In this document: in pieces, positions 7,489-17,444 of the stretch
Position numbering within the stretch: the stretch's first letter is position 1
Layout of the letters: each line of letters opens with the position of its first letter
Assembly: GCF_025465935.1 (NCBI RefSeq)
Contig: NZ_JANLNV010000009.1
Coordinates: 18,493 to 82,492, forward strand
Source of the DNA: Pseudomonas sp. 7P_10.2_Bac1
GTDB lineage: Bacteria > Pseudomonadota > Gammaproteobacteria > Pseudomonadales > Pseudomonadaceae
Reading direction: 5' to 3'
DNA: 64,000 nucleotides
Made by a program: the position numbers and the translations under genes
The notes under the pieces: model-generated
Databases searched by the model: none
Seen by the model: the letters and a program-made list of their open reading frames with translations, nothing else
What the model was told of the DNA's origin: nothing

Positions 7489-8391
7489 TTATGCCGACAC
7501 CCGTTGTGGCACCGCATTCAGGTTGTGGTTTTGAGGCAGCGCCTGTTGCAACGCTATCCACGCATTCAAGTTGGCGCCCAGCATGCCCTTTCGCCACATT
7601 AACCATGTAGTGGCAGAGGCAAAAGGTTGTTTCAAGGGATGTACGCCAACGCTTTCTCGGCCCGGCAAGCTAGCCAGCATCGAGGCGGGCATCAACGCGA
7701 CGCCTGAGCCTGCCACCACACAGGCCAACATGCCCTGATAAGACTCGATCTCCATGACCCGCCCCATCGCTGCCCGATCGCTGGCGTACCAGGCCTCAAG
7801 CCGGGTGCGGTAGGAACAGCCCTGGCGAAAAGCAAACACTTCACGCCCTTGCACATCCTGGGCGCGGGTGATCGGCGGGTGATCCAGATCGCTGATCAAC
7901 ACCAGTTGTTCTTCGCAGAACTCAACACCATCCAACCCCGCCAGCTCCAGCGGGCCGTCAACCAAGGCGGCATCCAGGCGCCCGGTGAGCAACCCTTCGA
8001 GCAACTCTGCACTCGGAGCCGACTGTACGTGCAAGTTCACTGCCGGGTAGGTGCGGTGGTAGTGCGCCAGCAAGCCGGGCAAATGTATGGCCGCGGTGCT
8101 GTACATCGTCCCGAGAGTAAATTTGCCGGACGGCACTCCGCCTTGAACGGCCCCAAGCGCTTCATCACGCAGGGCAAACAGGCGCTCGGTGTAATCGAGC
8201 AACACCTTGCCCGCTGGGGACAGTTGCAAGCGCTGACGCTCGCGCATGAACAGCTCGACCCCCATCTGCTCTTCCAGTTGCTTGAGCCGCGTCGACAGAT
8301 TGGAAGGCACGCGATGCAGGCGCTCAGCCGCGCGGGTGATCGAGCCCTCCTCGGCCACGGCCTGAAATATTCGTAATTGACTGAACTCCAC
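7489..8391 (-). CDS. LysR-family transcriptional regulator (PA1413-like)
   Basis: A 300-residue LysR regulator. Its N-terminal helix-turn-helix reads 'GSITRAAERLHRVPSNLST', and the effector domain extends to the C-terminus. I start at GTG 8391, with GGAG six bases upstream; the frame opens earlier at a TTG (8403). It is divergent from a YbfB-type MFS gene, which is its most likely target. The 100 bp between them are AT-rich and contain TTC-N9-GAA at 8428-8442, a weak operator candidate. The effector is unknown. Confidence 0.85.
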   Translation of the reverse strand: MEFSQLRIFQAVAEEGSITRAAERLHRVPSNLSTRLKQLEEQMGVELFMRERQRLQLSPAGKVLLDYTERLFALRDEALGAVQGGVPSGKFTLGTMYSTAAIHLPGLLAHYHRTYPAVNLHVQSAPSAELLEGLLTGRLDAALVDGPLELAGLDGVEFCEEQLVLISDLDHPPITRAQDVQGREVFAFRQGCSYRTRLEAWYASDRAAMGRVMEIESYQGMLACVVAGSGVALMPASMLASLPGRESVGVHPLKQPFASATTWLMWRKGMLGANLNAWIALQQALPQNHNLNAVPQRVSA

Positions 8392-8494
8392 GCCTTTCTC
8401 CAAAACTGAACAAGTAACTCACTATTATTCAATTTTATAGAAAGTCAATTACCACTAGCCTGACGGTCATTGTCACTGCTCGGGAATTAACAGC

Positions 8495-9667
8495 ATGTCA
8501 CCCCTGACTCGTTTACTCGCCAGCTTTATCGCACTCATGATGGCCATGGGTATTGGCCGCTTTTCACTCACACCGCAGTTGCCGCACTTGATCAGCGAAG
8601 GTCAGATCGACTTGACCGGCGCCGGGCTGATTGCCGCCGCCAACTACCTGGGTTATTTGATCGGCGCTTTGGATGCCATCCGCGCCAGGCGCCCTGAGCA
8701 AGTACGCGGCCGCCTGCACATCGGCCTGTGGCTCTGTGTGCTGCTAACGCTGGTTTCATACTGGGCAAAAGGCTTTTGGCCGCATTTGCTGCTGCGCTTT
8801 GGCGCCGGGGCGGCCAGTGCATGGGTCATGGTGATGATCACCGCCCTGAGCCAACAGGTGGCCGTCAGCAGCAACCGTCCTCGCTTGGGTGCCCTGGTGT
8901 TCGCCGGGCCAGGCGCCGGCGTTGTACTCACCGGGTTGCTGGCACTGTTTGCCAACGTCCACGGGCAGAACTCATCCATGCTGTGGTTGATTTATGCAGT
9001 GGCGGCCTTGCTGATGTTGCTGGTTATCATGCCGATCCTGCCGCAATCGAACGCGCTTGCCCCACAAGCGCAAGCGGCACCGTCCAGCCCACGTCACCCG
9101 GGCATCACCCGCTTAGGGGCAATTTATGCCTTATACGGTCTGGGCTACATCATTCCAGCGACCTTCTTGTCGCAAATGGCCAGCGCGCAGTTTCACGGTC
9201 AGTGGCAAGCCGATCTGTTCTGGCCGGCATTCGGGCTGTGCGCCGCGATCGGTGTGGTGTTGATCAGCTTTCATCGCCCCTCGCCCCGTACCACTCGCCT
9301 GTGGCTGATGGCGGCGTTGTGGGTTCAAGCGGCAGGTGTTCTGGCGTGCTTGCTGCCCAGCAGCGCAGGGTTGGCACTAGGTGTGATCTTGTGTGGGACG
9401 CCTTTTCTGGCCTGTATGCCGCTGGTGATGCAAAGCTCGCGAGATATCGCCCCCCACGCCACTGCGCGCAACGCGGCCTTGCTGACGGCCTGCTTTGCCG
9501 TCGGCCAGTTGTGCGGGCCTTTGCTCGCGGCGGTTAGCAGCCATGTCAGTGGCGGCTTACAGCCAGCACTGATCATCGCGGCCAGCGGTTTAGTGCTGGC
9601 CGGCGTGCTGGCTTTGCAGTTGATCAATTTTGTAGCCATTGCCGAAATCCCCGAACGTGCGGTTTAA
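8495..9667 (+). CDS. YbfB/YjiJ-type MFS transporter
   Basis: A 390-residue major facilitator with about twelve membrane segments. The opening 'ALMMAMGIGRFSLTPQLPHL' (residues 13-32) is the hallmark of the YbfB/YjiJ family, in which 'GIGRF' is almost invariant. The family is annotated as transport of unknown substrate. It is divergent from the adjacent LysR gene, which probably controls it. The ribosome site is weak (GGGAATTAACAGC before the ATG), so expression may depend on activation. No odd composition is seen. Confidence 0.85.
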   Translation: MSPLTRLLASFIALMMAMGIGRFSLTPQLPHLISEGQIDLTGAGLIAAANYLGYLIGALDAIRARRPEQVRGRLHIGLWLCVLLTLVSYWAKGFWPHLLLRFGAGAASAWVMVMITALSQQVAVSSNRPRLGALVFAGPGAGVVLTGLLALFANVHGQNSSMLWLIYAVAALLMLLVIMPILPQSNALAPQAQAAPSSPRHPGITRLGAIYALYGLGYIIPATFLSQMASAQFHGQWQADLFWPAFGLCAAIGVVLISFHRPSPRTTRLWLMAALWVQAAGVLACLLPSSAGLALGVILCGTPFLACMPLVMQSSRDIAPHATARNAALLTACFAVGQLCGPLLAAVSSHVSGGLQPALIIAASGLVLAGVLALQLINFVAIAEIPERAV

Positions 9668-9713
9668 GGCATGCCCGGGGTAAAGACCAGCACCACATCC
9701 GTCGACCGCTTGC

Positions 9714-10550
9714 TTAAACCAGTTCGATGCGGTCGGCGTGGATCACAATCTTGCCTTCTTTGTATAACGCACCAATGGCCTTTTTAAAGTTGCCCTTGCT
9801 GACGCCAAACAGGCTGCTGATCAAGTCCGGTGAACTTTTATCACTGACCGGCAGTACACCGTTGTTTTCACGCAACTTGCTGAGGATCTTCGAGTTCAAG
9901 CTGCTGGCCGCTTGCTGCCCCACAGGCTGCAAACTCAGGCTGATCTTGCCGTCCGGGCGAACTTCTTTGATGTAGCCTTTTTCTTGCTTGCCCGCGCGCA
10001 GAAACTTGAACACTTCGTTCTTGTGGATCAAGCCCCAATGCTTGTTGTTAATCACAGCCTTGAAGCCCATGTCCGTAGCTTCAGCCACCAGCAGATCGAC
10101 TTCCTGGCCAACCTGGTAATTAGCCGGGGTTTTGTCCAGGTAGCGGTCCAGGCGGGCTGTAGCCGTGATGCGACGGGTATGTTTGTCGAGGTAAACGTGC
10201 ACGACAACATATTCGCCAGCGGTCATCTGGCGTTTTTCTTCGGAATACGGCAACAGCAAATCTTTTGGCAATCCCCAATCAAGGAAAACACCTATGCTAT
10301 TGATTTCCACAACTTTAAGACTGGCAAACTCACCTACTTGAACTTTTGGTTTTTCAGTGGTGGCAATTAACTTGTCATCGCTGTCCAAATAAACAAATAC
10401 ATTGAGCCAATCTTCATCTTCACTGGGAATATCTTTTGGAATATAACGATTGGGCAACAGAATTTCTCCGTCTGCCCCACCGTCCAGATACAAACCAAAG
10501 TTAGTGTGTTTAACCACTTGCAAGCTGTTGTAGCGACCGATTAAAGCCAT
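9714..10550 (-). CDS. CvfB-like S1-domain RNA-binding protein
   Basis: A 278-residue protein with the CvfB architecture: tandem S1-type OB folds from residue 1 ('GRYNSLQVVKHTNFGLYLDG') to about 210, then a winged helix near residues 220-278 ('SKGNFKKAIGALYKEGKI'). CvfB proteins bind RNA and affect virulence-gene expression in Staphylococcus; in Pseudomonas the role is undefined. I start at ATG 10550 because GAGG lies nine bases upstream and homologues begin MALIGRYN; the frame also contains ATG at 10565. It converges on the MFS gene with no clear terminator between. Confidence 0.85.
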   Translation of the reverse strand: MALIGRYNSLQVVKHTNFGLYLDGGADGEILLPNRYIPKDIPSEDEDWLNVFVYLDSDDKLIATTEKPKVQVGEFASLKVVEINSIGVFLDWGLPKDLLLPYSEEKRQMTAGEYVVVHVYLDKHTRRITATARLDRYLDKTPANYQVGQEVDLLVAEATDMGFKAVINNKHWGLIHKNEVFKFLRAGKQEKGYIKEVRPDGKISLSLQPVGQQAASSLNSKILSKLRENNGVLPVSDKSSPDLISSLFGVSKGNFKKAIGALYKEGKIVIHADRIELV

Positions 10551-10897
10551 GTCCAATACCCTCATTACGTGGGGCGCATTCTACCCGAGTTTGGCCCGGC
10601 GAATCGGGGGGTTGCAGCACGGCGTTCAATTTTTTTGCAAAAGGCCTGATTTATCAGGGATTTTCCCCTGCTCCATGGGACCACTCGTCAGCCCGACGCA
10701 GGCCCCACGCCAGCCTGAACCGCTTAAATGCATGCCGATGATATGAATTAAAACAGCGAGTTAGCGGACTATTAGAGTGTTGATTATGGGCCTGATGATG
10801 GTCTTTATAATAATCCAGAGAGATATTTACCAAGCAATTATCACGTAATTCAGTTACTATCTGCGGCCAAGTTATTTTCTACAGGTGAATAGCCGCC
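10551..10897. other. Intergenic region between cvfB-like gene and a small ORF
   Basis: About 350 bp without a supported gene. It must hold the divergent promoters. The clearest element is TATAAT at 10806-10811 on the plus strand; TTGATT at 10780-10785 is 20 bases upstream, longer than ideal for sigma-70. The right half is AT-rich. No convincing RNA gene or repeat is seen. Confidence 0.5.
10806..10811 (+). promoter_or_regulatory. Possible -10 element for the 59-aa ORF
   Basis: A perfect TATAAT hexamer 86 bp upstream of the ATG at 10898, in an AT-rich stretch. No good -35 at 16-18 bp spacing is visible. Confidence 0.4.
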
Positions 10898-11077
10898 ATG
10901 CGTGTAAAAGCATCCGCCAGCAAAGTAAAGCCAGCGCCCGCTGTTGAAACCAGTGATTCAATCAATGCTCAAATTGCAGCATTCCTGAAATCCGGCGGCG
11001 AAATCCAGCAAATTGACAAAGGCGTCAGCGGCCAAACTTTCGGCGCATCCAAGCAAATTTCGCTGGGTAAAAAGTAA
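10898..11077 (+). CDS. Conserved-looking 59-aa small protein
   Basis: A 59-residue basic protein. The N-terminus is Lys/Ala/Ser-rich; the C-terminal half reads 'AQIAAFLKSGGEIQQI' followed by 'DKGVSGQTFGAS'. That pattern, a helix followed by GGxIxxI and G-S/T, resembles the C-terminal segment of small Pseudomonas RNA-polymerase-associated or DNA-associated proteins such as SutA, but the likeness is only by eye. The reading frame has normal codon use and lies in a 650-bp gap between cvfB and the porin gene. The ribosome site is weak (CAGGTG). Function unknown. Confidence 0.6.
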   Translation: MRVKASASKVKPAPAVETSDSINAQIAAFLKSGGEIQQIDKGVSGQTFGASKQISLGKK

Positions 11078-11103
11078 TATCTCCGCTCCATTCTGGTCCT
11101 GAT

Positions 11104-11124
11104 GCGCTTTGCCTCCCAAAGCGC
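11104..11124. other. Perfect hairpin downstream of the 59-aa ORF
   Basis: GCGCTTTG, CCTCC, CAAAGCGC: eight-pair perfect stem with a five-base loop, 27 bp after the stop codon of the small ORF. There is no T-tract on either side, so it may stabilise an RNA 3' end rather than act as an intrinsic terminator. Confidence 0.5.
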
Positions 11125-11274
11125 TGGGACTTCTGACGGGGTTGCTCCCCCGCTGCGCAATATCCAGGAAATCGACGAACGGCGCCCATCTGCCGGTCTA
11201 CATCCGTATTCTTGATCCTCTCTAGAGCAAGCCTTCGAGCCAATCACTGCATCCAGCTGTCAAGGGAGTGACCC

Positions 11275-11997
11275 ATGCTCACACGGGCGTTATTACTCAC
11301 CGGCACCTTGCTGTCCAGCGCGGCGGTAAACGCACAAGTGTTTTCCCGCGAATTGGGCGATTTCGACCTCAAGATGGGCACTCAACCAAGCCGCAGCATG
11401 GCCCAGGGCCTGGTCAAGCCAACCAGCCCGGGCTCGACGTTCCACGGTGGCCTGGACCTCACGCACAACAGTGGCTGGTACATCGGCCAATGGGCACCAA
11501 CCATGGGCCTCAAGCCCGGCAGTAACCTGGAAGTCGACTCCTACCTCGGTTACAAACACCCTTTTGACCAGACCCTGAGCTATGAACTGGGGATGATTCA
11601 TTACAGTTACCCCAAGGTCAGCCCTTTGGACAGCCAGCAGTTTTATGCGGGGCTTACCCTGTTGGGCACCCGGATCGGCGCGGCATTCACCAATGATCCG
11701 GATAGACGCGACAGCACCGTATTTGCCGACTTAGGCGCCAATCGTGCGTTGGGTATTGGGGTTAGCGTGAAATACACCACGCATCAATTGGGCACACCGG
11801 TTTCCATCGCCGACGGCGGCAGCGTGCGTACCTTCAATGACTGGTCGATCACCTTCTCACGCCCCTGGATGGGCATGAACCTGAACGTGATCTACAGCGA
11901 CTCCAGCCTCGACGGCGGTGATTGCTCAGCCTACTCGGGGCAAAATCCGCAGTGCGATGGGTTGCTGACGTTCAAGGCTGAACGTTCGTTTTATTGA
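11275..11997 (+). CDS. TorF-family putative porin
   Basis: A 240-residue protein with a 20-residue signal peptide (cleavage probably after VNA at 18-20), followed by beta-rich alternating sequence ending in an aromatic residue (SFY), as outer-membrane barrels do. The pattern 'GGLDLTHNSGWYIGQW' near residue 59 and 'YLGYKHPF' are typical of the TorF (TIGR02001) family of putative porins. The ribosome site AAGGGAG is good. Two cysteines near the C-terminus (DCSAYSGQNPQC) could form a loop disulfide. Substrate unknown. Confidence 0.8.
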   Translation: MLTRALLLTGTLLSSAAVNAQVFSRELGDFDLKMGTQPSRSMAQGLVKPTSPGSTFHGGLDLTHNSGWYIGQWAPTMGLKPGSNLEVDSYLGYKHPFDQTLSYELGMIHYSYPKVSPLDSQQFYAGLTLLGTRIGAAFTNDPDRRDSTVFADLGANRALGIGVSVKYTTHQLGTPVSIADGGSVRTFNDWSITFSRPWMGMNLNVIYSDSSLDGGDCSAYSGQNPQCDGLLTFKAERSFY

Positions 11998-12016
11998 GGG
12001 GTATTACAGAATCTGC

Positions 12017-12064
12017 AGGAGCGAGTGTGCCTCGCGATCTTTTGCTCTGAAAAGCTCGCGAGGC
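12017..12064. repeat. REP element
   Basis: Contains perfect nine-base arms GCCTCGCGA (12029-12037) and TCGCGAGGC (12056-12064), with the flanking GGAGCGAG typical of this window's REP family. It lies between the convergent porin and helicase genes. Confidence 0.75.
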
Positions 12065-12082
12065 AGTCTTTACCCGTGAGCG

Positions 12083-13426
<1,344 letters not shown>

Positions 13427-13618
13427 GGGTGCTACCTCGAAGAAATGCGAAAAATCAGCGGCATAGAGTAACGGTTTCGAGCGCTCAGGCCGAGTTTCTT
13501 TGCATCAACGGCCCGAAACAAATGCTTTTTTAGGGTCTTTAGTCCATTAACGGCCCATAAATCGCCTTGAGATGCTCTAATCACACGGCCATTTCTTTTT
13601 GGGATAACGCTTTAACTT

Positions 13619-14917
13619 ATGGATACTCAAACACTCTGGAGCCAAATCGTGGGCCTATGGGCCAATCTGGAACAACATCCCTGGGTGTCGGCAATTCTGG
13701 GCCTGATCATTTTAGTGAGTATTGCCCTGTTTGCCGGTCACATCGCTCGCATCATCATCTTGCGCGTTACTAAAATGCTTGCACGCCAACCCGCACTGCA
13801 TTGGGTCAGTGACTTACGCGAACACAAAGTCTTTCATCGCATTGCGCAAATGACGCCTTCGTTGATGATCCAGTTCGGACGCAACCTGGTGCCTGATCTG
13901 ACCGAGAACGGTCGCCACTTCCTCGGCAATCTGGCACTAGCCATCACTATTTTCGTGCTGACGCGGGTCATCAGTGCCCTGCTCGACGCCTTGCTCGATA
14001 TTTATTCGCGCACCAATTACGCCAAGACCCGCCCTATCAAGGGCTATGTCCAACTCGGCAAAATGCTGCTGTATGTGTTTTCCGCGATCATCATTGTCGC
14101 GACCTTGATCGACCGCTCGCCCATGCTGCTGCTCTCGGGCCTGGGTGCAATGTCTGCGGTCATCCTGCTGGTTTACAAAGACACGCTGCTGTCATTTGTC
14201 GCCAGTGTGCAGTTGACCAGCAACGATCTGCTGCGTGTCGGCGACTGGATCGAAATGCCGCAAGTGGGCGCTGACGGCGACGTGATCGACATCACTTTGC
14301 ACACCGTCAAAGTGCAGAACTTTGACAAGACCATCGTTTCGATTCCGACCTGGCGCCTGATGTCCGAATCGTTCAAGAACTGGCGCGGCATGCAGCAGTC
14401 CGGTGGTCGGCGGATCAAGCGCAGTATCTTTATCGATGCCGGACAAATCGGTTTCTTGAGTGATGAACAGGAAGAACGCCTGGAAAAAGTACGCTTATTG
14501 AGCGACTACCTGGTGCGCAAAAAAATCGAACTCGAAAAATGGAACGAGGCACAGGGCAAGGTGGCCTCACTGGCCGCCAACCGTCGGCGCATGACCAACA
14601 TCGGCACCTTCCGTGCCTATGCACTGGCCTACCTGAAAAGCCACGCACAGATCCAACCGAACATGACGTGCATGGTGCGCCAACTGCAAGCCACCCCGCA
14701 GGGTGTTCCCCTCGAAATCTACTGCTTCACGCGTACCACCGTGTGGGACGATTACGAGCAGATTCAGGGCGATATCTTCGACTACTTGCTCTCGGTATTG
14801 CCTGAGTTCGGCCTGAGCTTGTATCAACAGCCGAGCGGCAACGACTTGCGTAATGGGCTCTTGAGCAAAATCAAAGGGCCCGAGGAAAAAGAGCCACAGC
14901 AAATCGATATGCAATAA
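13619..14917 (+). CDS. MscS-family mechanosensitive channel (YbdG-like)
   Basis: A 432-residue membrane protein. Membrane segments lie near residues 20-45, 100-125, 140-165 and 170-190. The last is the pore-lining helix, followed by the MscS beta domain ('LLRVGDWIEMPQVGADGDVI') and a cytosolic domain extending past residue 400. Length and the long C-terminal domain fit the YbdG/miniconductance branch, not the short MscS. It would release solutes on hypo-osmotic shock. The ribosome site is poor. It is followed by a hairpin shared with the convergent hydrolase gene. Confidence 0.82.
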   Translation: MDTQTLWSQIVGLWANLEQHPWVSAILGLIILVSIALFAGHIARIIILRVTKMLARQPALHWVSDLREHKVFHRIAQMTPSLMIQFGRNLVPDLTENGRHFLGNLALAITIFVLTRVISALLDALLDIYSRTNYAKTRPIKGYVQLGKMLLYVFSAIIIVATLIDRSPMLLLSGLGAMSAVILLVYKDTLLSFVASVQLTSNDLLRVGDWIEMPQVGADGDVIDITLHTVKVQNFDKTIVSIPTWRLMSESFKNWRGMQQSGGRRIKRSIFIDAGQIGFLSDEQEERLEKVRLLSDYLVRKKIELEKWNEAQGKVASLAANRRRMTNIGTFRAYALAYLKSHAQIQPNMTCMVRQLQATPQGVPLEIYCFTRTTVWDDYEQIQGDIFDYLLSVLPEFGLSLYQQPSGNDLRNGLLSKIKGPEEKEPQQIDMQ

Positions 14918-14922
14918 GTAAA

Positions 14923-14958
14923 AGGCTGCGATCCACGGGTAACCGTTGATCGCAGCCT
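14923..14958 (-). terminator. Hairpin terminator between convergent genes
   Basis: AGGCTGCGATC and GATCGCAGCCT form a perfect eleven-pair stem. On the minus strand it is followed by a T-rich TTTTACTTATT, so it should terminate the hydrolase transcript. The plus side is not T-rich. Confidence 0.65.
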
Positions 14959-14975
14959 CTCGCTTGGGCAGCCGT

Positions 14976-15539
14976 TCAGGTGTGCTTGAACTGCGGATCG
15001 CCGGTCAGCTGGAACAACAACTTGATGCCTTCGGGCCAGTCACCCAGGCCACTCTCATGGTTGATGTGCCTGGCTTGCTGCAACCACACCAATTCACTGC
15101 CCCAGGCCTGGCTGAAGGCTGTCGCCCGCTCAACGCTCACATAGGGATCATCCGTGCTGGCCACGGTTATCGAGTCAAAGGGTAAAAGGCCCAGGTGCAT
15201 GGGTGTAAAACCTGACGTACCTTGCGGATAACTCGGCGCTTCAGTGTCGCTGGGGGCTACCAGCAATGCGCCGCGAACCCGGTTTTTGGCATCGTTGGGG
15301 TACTGTTTCGACCACGCCGCAATCAGGTTGCACGCAAGACTGTGCCCCACCAACACGACCGGTCGCTGGCTGGAAGTGACTTTGTCGTGTAATCGCTGAA
15401 CCCAGTCAGCGCACACCGGCGTGTTCCAGTCGTCTTGCTTGACCCGTTTCAGTCCGCTGTAGTTCTTCTCCCAGCGCGTTTGCCAATGATCTTCCCCCGA
15501 GTTATTCAGGCCCGGCAAGATCAACACTTTGACTGTCAT
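14976..15539 (-). CDS. RBBP9/YdeN-family alpha/beta hydrolase
   Basis: A 187-residue single-domain hydrolase. 'ILPGLNNSGEDHWQTRWE' at the N-terminus and the nucleophile elbow 'GHSLAC' (Ser about 67) are characteristic of the RBBP9/YdeN family. The acid is probably in 'STDDPYV' and the catalytic His in 'GHIN'-like 'HINHESGLGDWP'. Members are serine hydrolases with poorly known substrates. It begins 40 bp after the DMT exporter upstream on the same strand, so the two may be co-transcribed. Confidence is high for family, low for substrate. Confidence 0.82.
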   Translation of the reverse strand: MTVKVLILPGLNNSGEDHWQTRWEKNYSGLKRVKQDDWNTPVCADWVQRLHDKVTSSQRPVVLVGHSLACNLIAAWSKQYPNDAKNRVRGALLVAPSDTEAPSYPQGTSGFTPMHLGLLPFDSITVASTDDPYVSVERATAFSQAWGSELVWLQQARHINHESGLGDWPEGIKLLFQLTGDPQFKHT

Positions 15540-15579
15540 TCCTACTCCCCTTTAAGGCGTTAGTTAGGCCTTAAAGACC

Positions 15580-16440
15580 TTAGCCCCTCACAGCCCTGCG
15601 GTCTAGCCGACTGATCCAGACGGCCAACAGAATCACCGTGCCGCCCAACAACAAACGGCCCAACGGTTCGTGCTGGTTCCAGATCAGCAGGTTGAGCAGC
15701 AGACCGACCGGCACATGCAGGTTGTTCATGACCGCCAGGGTGCCACCGCTCACCAGGCAGGCGCCCTTGTTCCACCAGTACATGCCCAGCGCCGTCGACA
15801 CCAGGCCCAGAAACAGCAGCACGCCCCACTGCAACGGTGCATCGGGTAAAAAGTGGGCTTTGCCGAACAGCAAGAAGGCAGGCAACACCACGACGAGTGC
15901 GCCGACATAAAAGAATCCGAAGCGCTGGTAACCCGGTAGGTCACTCGGATAACGCACCACCAAGCGACGGTACAACACCTGACCAGCGGCATAGGTGAAG
16001 TTGGCCAGTTGCAGTAGCAAGAAGCCTTTGAAAAAGTCAGGGCTGATGCTGTCAAAACGAATCACCGCAGCCCCCGAGACTGCCACCAGCGCAGCGACCA
16101 GCGCCCACGGGTTGAAGCGCCGATTGAGCGCGTCTTCGATCAGGGTGACGTGCAGTGGCGTCAGAATCGTGAACAACAGCACTTCGGGCACGGTGAGCAC
16201 GCGGAAGCTCAAATACAGACACACATAGGTGATGCCGAACTGCAGGGCGCCAATCACCAGCATGCCGCGCATAAAGCCAGGTTCGACCTGACGCCAGCGT
16301 GTCAGTGGGATAAACACCAGGCCGGCCAGCACCACACGTACCAGCACAGCGAAGTAACTATCGACATGCCCGGCCAGATATTCGCCAATCAGGCTGAAAG
16401 AAAACGCCTGGATGAGCGTTACAACCAACAAGTAACCCAT
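15580..16440 (-). CDS. EamA/DMT-family transporter
   Basis: A 286-residue protein with ten predicted membrane helices arranged as two EamA repeats, the usual size of the drug/metabolite transporter superfamily. It starts MGYLLVVTLIQAFSFSLIGE and the second repeat opens near residue 145. It resembles the carboxylate/amino acid/amine exporter branch, but substrate cannot be read from sequence. The small hydrolase gene follows 40 bp downstream. Confidence 0.82.
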   Translation of the reverse strand: MGYLLVVTLIQAFSFSLIGEYLAGHVDSYFAVLVRVVLAGLVFIPLTRWRQVEPGFMRGMLVIGALQFGITYVCLYLSFRVLTVPEVLLFTILTPLHVTLIEDALNRRFNPWALVAALVAVSGAAVIRFDSISPDFFKGFLLLQLANFTYAAGQVLYRRLVVRYPSDLPGYQRFGFFYVGALVVVLPAFLLFGKAHFLPDAPLQWGVLLFLGLVSTALGMYWWNKGACLVSGGTLAVMNNLHVPVGLLLNLLIWNQHEPLGRLLLGGTVILLAVWISRLDRRAVRG

Positions 16441-16520
16441 AAATCTCTCGCCCGAAATTGAATGGACGCGACCTTAGCGGTTTTTCAGCAGGCAGCGCTA
16501 TCGGCCCGTAAACCGCAGGC

Positions 16521-16555
16521 AAAAAAAAACCCGATCCAGCGTAGAGCTGATCGGG
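16521..16555 (-). terminator. Terminator on the minus strand after azoR
   Basis: On the plus strand: nine A bases, CCCGAT-C-CAGC, GTAGA, GCTG-ATCGGG. On the minus strand this is a ten-pair hairpin with one bulge followed by nine T bases, a textbook intrinsic terminator. It lies about 115 bp beyond the azoR stop. Confidence 0.85.
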
Positions 16556-16669
16556 CGATAGCACTCAAAGAAAGTGCCAAGGGAGGTTCGATGCGCGAAC
16601 CGCTTGCTTGAAGGAGCAGTGATGCGAATTAAGCCATGGAACGATTATCTGTCGATTAACAGACCGGGC

Positions 16670-17269
16670 TCATGCCACATCAGAGAGCTTGGCCTTGGCA
16701 TGGTTCAACCCTTTTTCCTGGAAATCACCGCCCAGGTTCATGCCTTCAGCATGGATAAAGGTCACATCGTGAATTCCGATAAAGGCCAGCACTTGCCGCA
16801 GGTACGGCTCCTGGTGGTCTGCGGCGCTGCCTGCATAAATGCCGCCACGGGCAGTCAACACATAGGCTTTTTTGCCGGTCAGCAGGCCCTGTGGCCCGGT
16901 GTCGGTGTATTTGAAGGTCAGGCCTGCACGCAACACATGGTCCAGCCAGGCCTTGAGTGTGCTGGGAATTGCAAAGTTGTACATCGGAGCCGCCAGGACC
17001 ACGACATCTGCTGCCAGCAGTTCGTCGGTCAGCCGGTTGGAGCGCTGCAACGATTGCTGCTCGGCTGCACTACGCTGCGCTTCGGGCTTCATCCAGCCGC
17101 CGAGCAAATCAGCGTCCAGGTGTGGCACCGGATTAGCTGCCAGATCGCGAACAGTCAGTTGGTCAGCCGGATGGAGAGTCTTCCAATGGCTGATGAACTG
17201 CTGAGTCAGTTCGCGGGAAAACGAATCCTGTAAGCGAGCACTGCTTTCAACGATCAAAACATTAGACAT
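16670..17269 (-). CDS. azoR: FMN-dependent NADH:quinone/azo reductase AzoR
   Basis: A 199-residue flavodoxin-fold reductase. N-terminal 'IVESSARLQDSFSREL' forms the FMN phosphate loop, and 'APMYNFAIPSTLKAWLDHV' is the AzoR signature. 'TARGGIY' completes the flavin site. It reduces quinones and azo compounds with NADH and is thought to protect from thiol and quinone stress. It is divergent from a LysR gene, which likely senses an electrophile and activates it. The 175-bp divergent region holds a palindrome at 17369-17382. Length is normal for the family. Confidence 0.9.
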   Translation of the reverse strand: MSNVLIVESSARLQDSFSRELTQQFISHWKTLHPADQLTVRDLAANPVPHLDADLLGGWMKPEAQRSAAEQQSLQRSNRLTDELLAADVVVLAAPMYNFAIPSTLKAWLDHVLRAGLTFKYTDTGPQGLLTGKKAYVLTARGGIYAGSAADHQEPYLRQVLAFIGIHDVTFIHAEGMNLGGDFQEKGLNHAKAKLSDVA

Positions 17270-17368
17270 GAGAGATAGGCTCCATCTGTAGGGGCTGTAA
17301 GGCGATGGACTAAATCCTAGAGGTCATTTCATTGATGAAAAAGCATAAATATCTGCTACAACCTATCT

Positions 17369-17382
17369 ATAAATTTGTTTAT
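17369..17382. promoter_or_regulatory. Candidate LysR operator in the azoR divergent region
   Basis: ATAAA-TTTG-TTTAT, a perfect five-base inverted repeat in an AT-rich stretch between azoR and the divergent LysR gene. Short and AT-rich, so chance occurrence is possible. Confidence 0.35.
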
Positions 17383-17444
17383 TAATGAGTACCCTGTAAC
17401 GGCTGCGCCAGCCACACACTGTCTCGAACCCAAAGGAATACAAC

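Noticed and set aside
8428..8442. TTC-N9-GAA dyad in the LysR/MFS spacer
   Set aside because: Too short and too common in AT-rich spacers to be listed as an operator without comparative data.
16574..17233. Plus-strand ORF opposite azoR
   Set aside because: It is a long shadow frame of a clear AzoR coding region; its translation shows no family features.
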